A stretch of 5,764 nucleotides of DNA from Candidatus Falkowiibacteriota bacterium (GTDB taxonomy: Bacteria; Patescibacteria; ABY1; BM507; UBA12075). Each line of letters begins with the position of its first letter. Positions within the stretch are counted from its first letter, which is position 1. The notes beneath the pieces were generated by a model. The model saw only the letters and a program-made list of their open reading frames with translations. It had not been told where the DNA came from and did not search any database. Location: the NCBI GenBank assembly GCA_030636285.1, contig DAOVXE010000054.1, positions 1-5,764 of the forward strand, in the 5' to 3' direction. Shown one piece after another: positions 4,962 through 5,764 of this stretch. Both the position numbers and the translations under genes were made by a program.

Positions 4962-5601
4962 AATTTTTGTAAAAATTTTTTAATAATGGATAAAACATAT
5001 CGTCTTTTACTGGAATTAATAGATCTTTATACATTTCTTTATCAGTGAATTCAATAAAATCGGCTCCACGTATAATCGCGATTGGTTTTTGTTCATTTCC
5101 TTCGCCCATTGATAACACGCCCATAACCGCTAACGCATCAACAATATTGCTTCTTGATACTTTCATCATATATCCAAAAATATCTTTTTTGCCTATATAA
5201 TTTTTTAAAGGATTAAGTCCGTAAAACCCGATTGAAATTCCAATACAGCCATAACGCATCGGGATTGAATGGCTGTCCGTAATTATAACCGCTAATTTTT
5301 TTAATAAAAATTTATTTTTTAAATATTCACAAATTTTTTTTGCTTCTCTCTCTGGATTTTTTGGCCAAAGAGTATAATAACCATTTGAATTGCTTTTATC
5401 TATCCCAGCGGATGAAATCAATGTATTATTTTTTATTGTTAAAACCACATACTCCCTTGGGCATTCTTTTCTTGGAATAAAAATATCTGCCTCCTTTTTT
5501 ATTAAATCGTCTTTATTCTTTATGGAATCTATTTGAATACAACGACCCTGATGAATAGCAAGTATTTTTGATGTAAGAAGAAAAACATCTTTTTCTCGCA
5601 A
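4954..5601 (-). CDS. cofE: CofE-like (F420-0:L-glutamate ligase family) protein, N terminus apparently truncated
   Basis: 215 residues from a TTG start at 5601. Family features are DVFLLTSKILAIHQGR (5-20), AGIDKSN (65-71), LWPKNP (78-83, usually LPxDP), IITDSHSIPMRYGCIGISIG (106-125), G-KKD-FG near 137-143, and GEGNEQKPIAIIRGAD (166-181). CofE adds glutamate to F420-0 with GTP. Patescibacteria carry CofE homologues although F420 synthesis is not expected in them, so the substrate here is open. The homologous reading frame continues upstream of the TTG as QDDIYNVIDEFCPTL, which resembles normal family sequence, but meets an in-frame TAA at 5661-5659 with no ATG, GTG or TTG between. The first beta-strand is therefore missing, or translation starts at a rare codon (ATT at 5634). 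A frameshift, sequencing error or decay are all possible. It overlaps the downstream transporter by 8 bp. Confidence 0.75.
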   Translation of the reverse strand: MREKDVFLLTSKILAIHQGRCIQIDSIKNKDDLIKKEADIFIPRKECPREYVVLTIKNNTLISSAGIDKSNSNGYYTLWPKNPEREAKKICEYLKNKFLLKKLAVIITDSHSIPMRYGCIGISIGFYGLNPLKNYIGKKDIFGYMMKVSRSNIVDALAVMGVLSMGEGNEQKPIAIIRGADFIEFTDKEMYKDLLIPVKDDMFYPLLKNFYKNYE

Positions 5602-5658
5602 AGTAGGACAAAATTCATCTATTACATTATAAATATCATCTTGAGCACTAGCGTTGCG

Positions 5659-5764
5659 TTAAAAATCCAATGAAAATAAGCGTTTCTGGGCCTGGTCTTC
5701 AAAATTTTGTAAATCAAACTCGGGAAGTAGTGTATTTATAGGGGTTTTCTCAAATAAGGACACA
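5659..5764 (-). CDS. C-terminal end of an unidentified upstream gene (partial)
   Basis: The minus strand is open from the window edge to a TAA at 5661-5659, giving 34 residues that end in NFEDQAQKRLFSLDF. I do not recognise the family. It is in the same frame as the CofE-like gene, separated from it only by this stop. The charged, mixed composition looks like real protein rather than noise, but 34 residues is weak evidence. It could be the tail of a separate gene or a divergent segment joined to the CofE-like gene before a nonsense change. Confidence 0.35.
   Translation of the reverse strand, partial: VSLFEKTPINTLLPEFDLQNFEDQAQKRLFSLDF

Overview
All gene content lies on the minus strand, so transcription runs from high to low coordinates. 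The small AT-rich genes, tight spacing, a ComEC-type DNA uptake channel, salvage-type transporters and short direct repeats that run into gene ends suggest a member of the Candidate Phyla Radiation / Patescibacteria. This is inference, since no rRNA or ribosomal protein is present. UGA is used as a stop (MNT gene, 4326 gene) and a complete RF2 is encoded, so the genetic code is standard and not the UGA-glycine code of Gracilibacteria and Absconditabacteria.

In transcription order the window holds: the tail of an unidentified gene (5764-5659); a CofE-like glutamate ligase (5601-4954) overlapping by 8 bp a YhhQ-family queuosine-precursor transporter (4961-4326); an EamA/DMT-type ten-helix transporter (4258-3404); a 17-codon broken copy of the start of prfB (3361-3308); a two-gene wHTH-MNT nucleotidyltransferase / HEPN cassette (3213-2249); the complete prfB (2247-1147); and the N-terminal two thirds or so of comEC (1112-1, running off the window).

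The main discovery is the junction around prfB. A 49-bp direct repeat (2200-2248 and 3314-3362, 47/49 identical) carries the first 16 codons of prfB and brackets the MNT/HEPN cassette exactly. The outer copy is a dead 5' remnant of prfB, still 42 bp behind the transporter that probably preceded prfB originally. The inner copy is the start of the functional gene. Both nucleotide differences are synonymous. The simplest reading is that a toxin-antitoxin-like cassette entered at the prfB start codon and rebuilt the gene's 5' end, perhaps with sequence from a related strain.

The cassette has its own promoter (TTGACA, 17-bp spacer, TACACT). It also has two 20-bp palindromes with the same TAGTGT/ACACTA arms, centred 22 bp apart, one covering the -10 box and one covering the expected transcription start. 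The wHTH at the N terminus of the MNT protein is the obvious candidate to bind them. The HEPN stop codon is one base from the prfB ATG, so an essential translation factor now seems to sit behind an autoregulated defence/TA-type promoter.

Other notable points are repeat-derived coding sequence in comEC (a palindrome plus a 7-bp tandem repeat, both in frame), a prfB C terminus written by a CACGAAG/CACGTAAC-type repeat, loss of the usual RF2 programmed frameshift, a HEPN protein lacking the RNase histidine, and a CofE-like gene whose normal N terminus is cut off by an in-frame stop.
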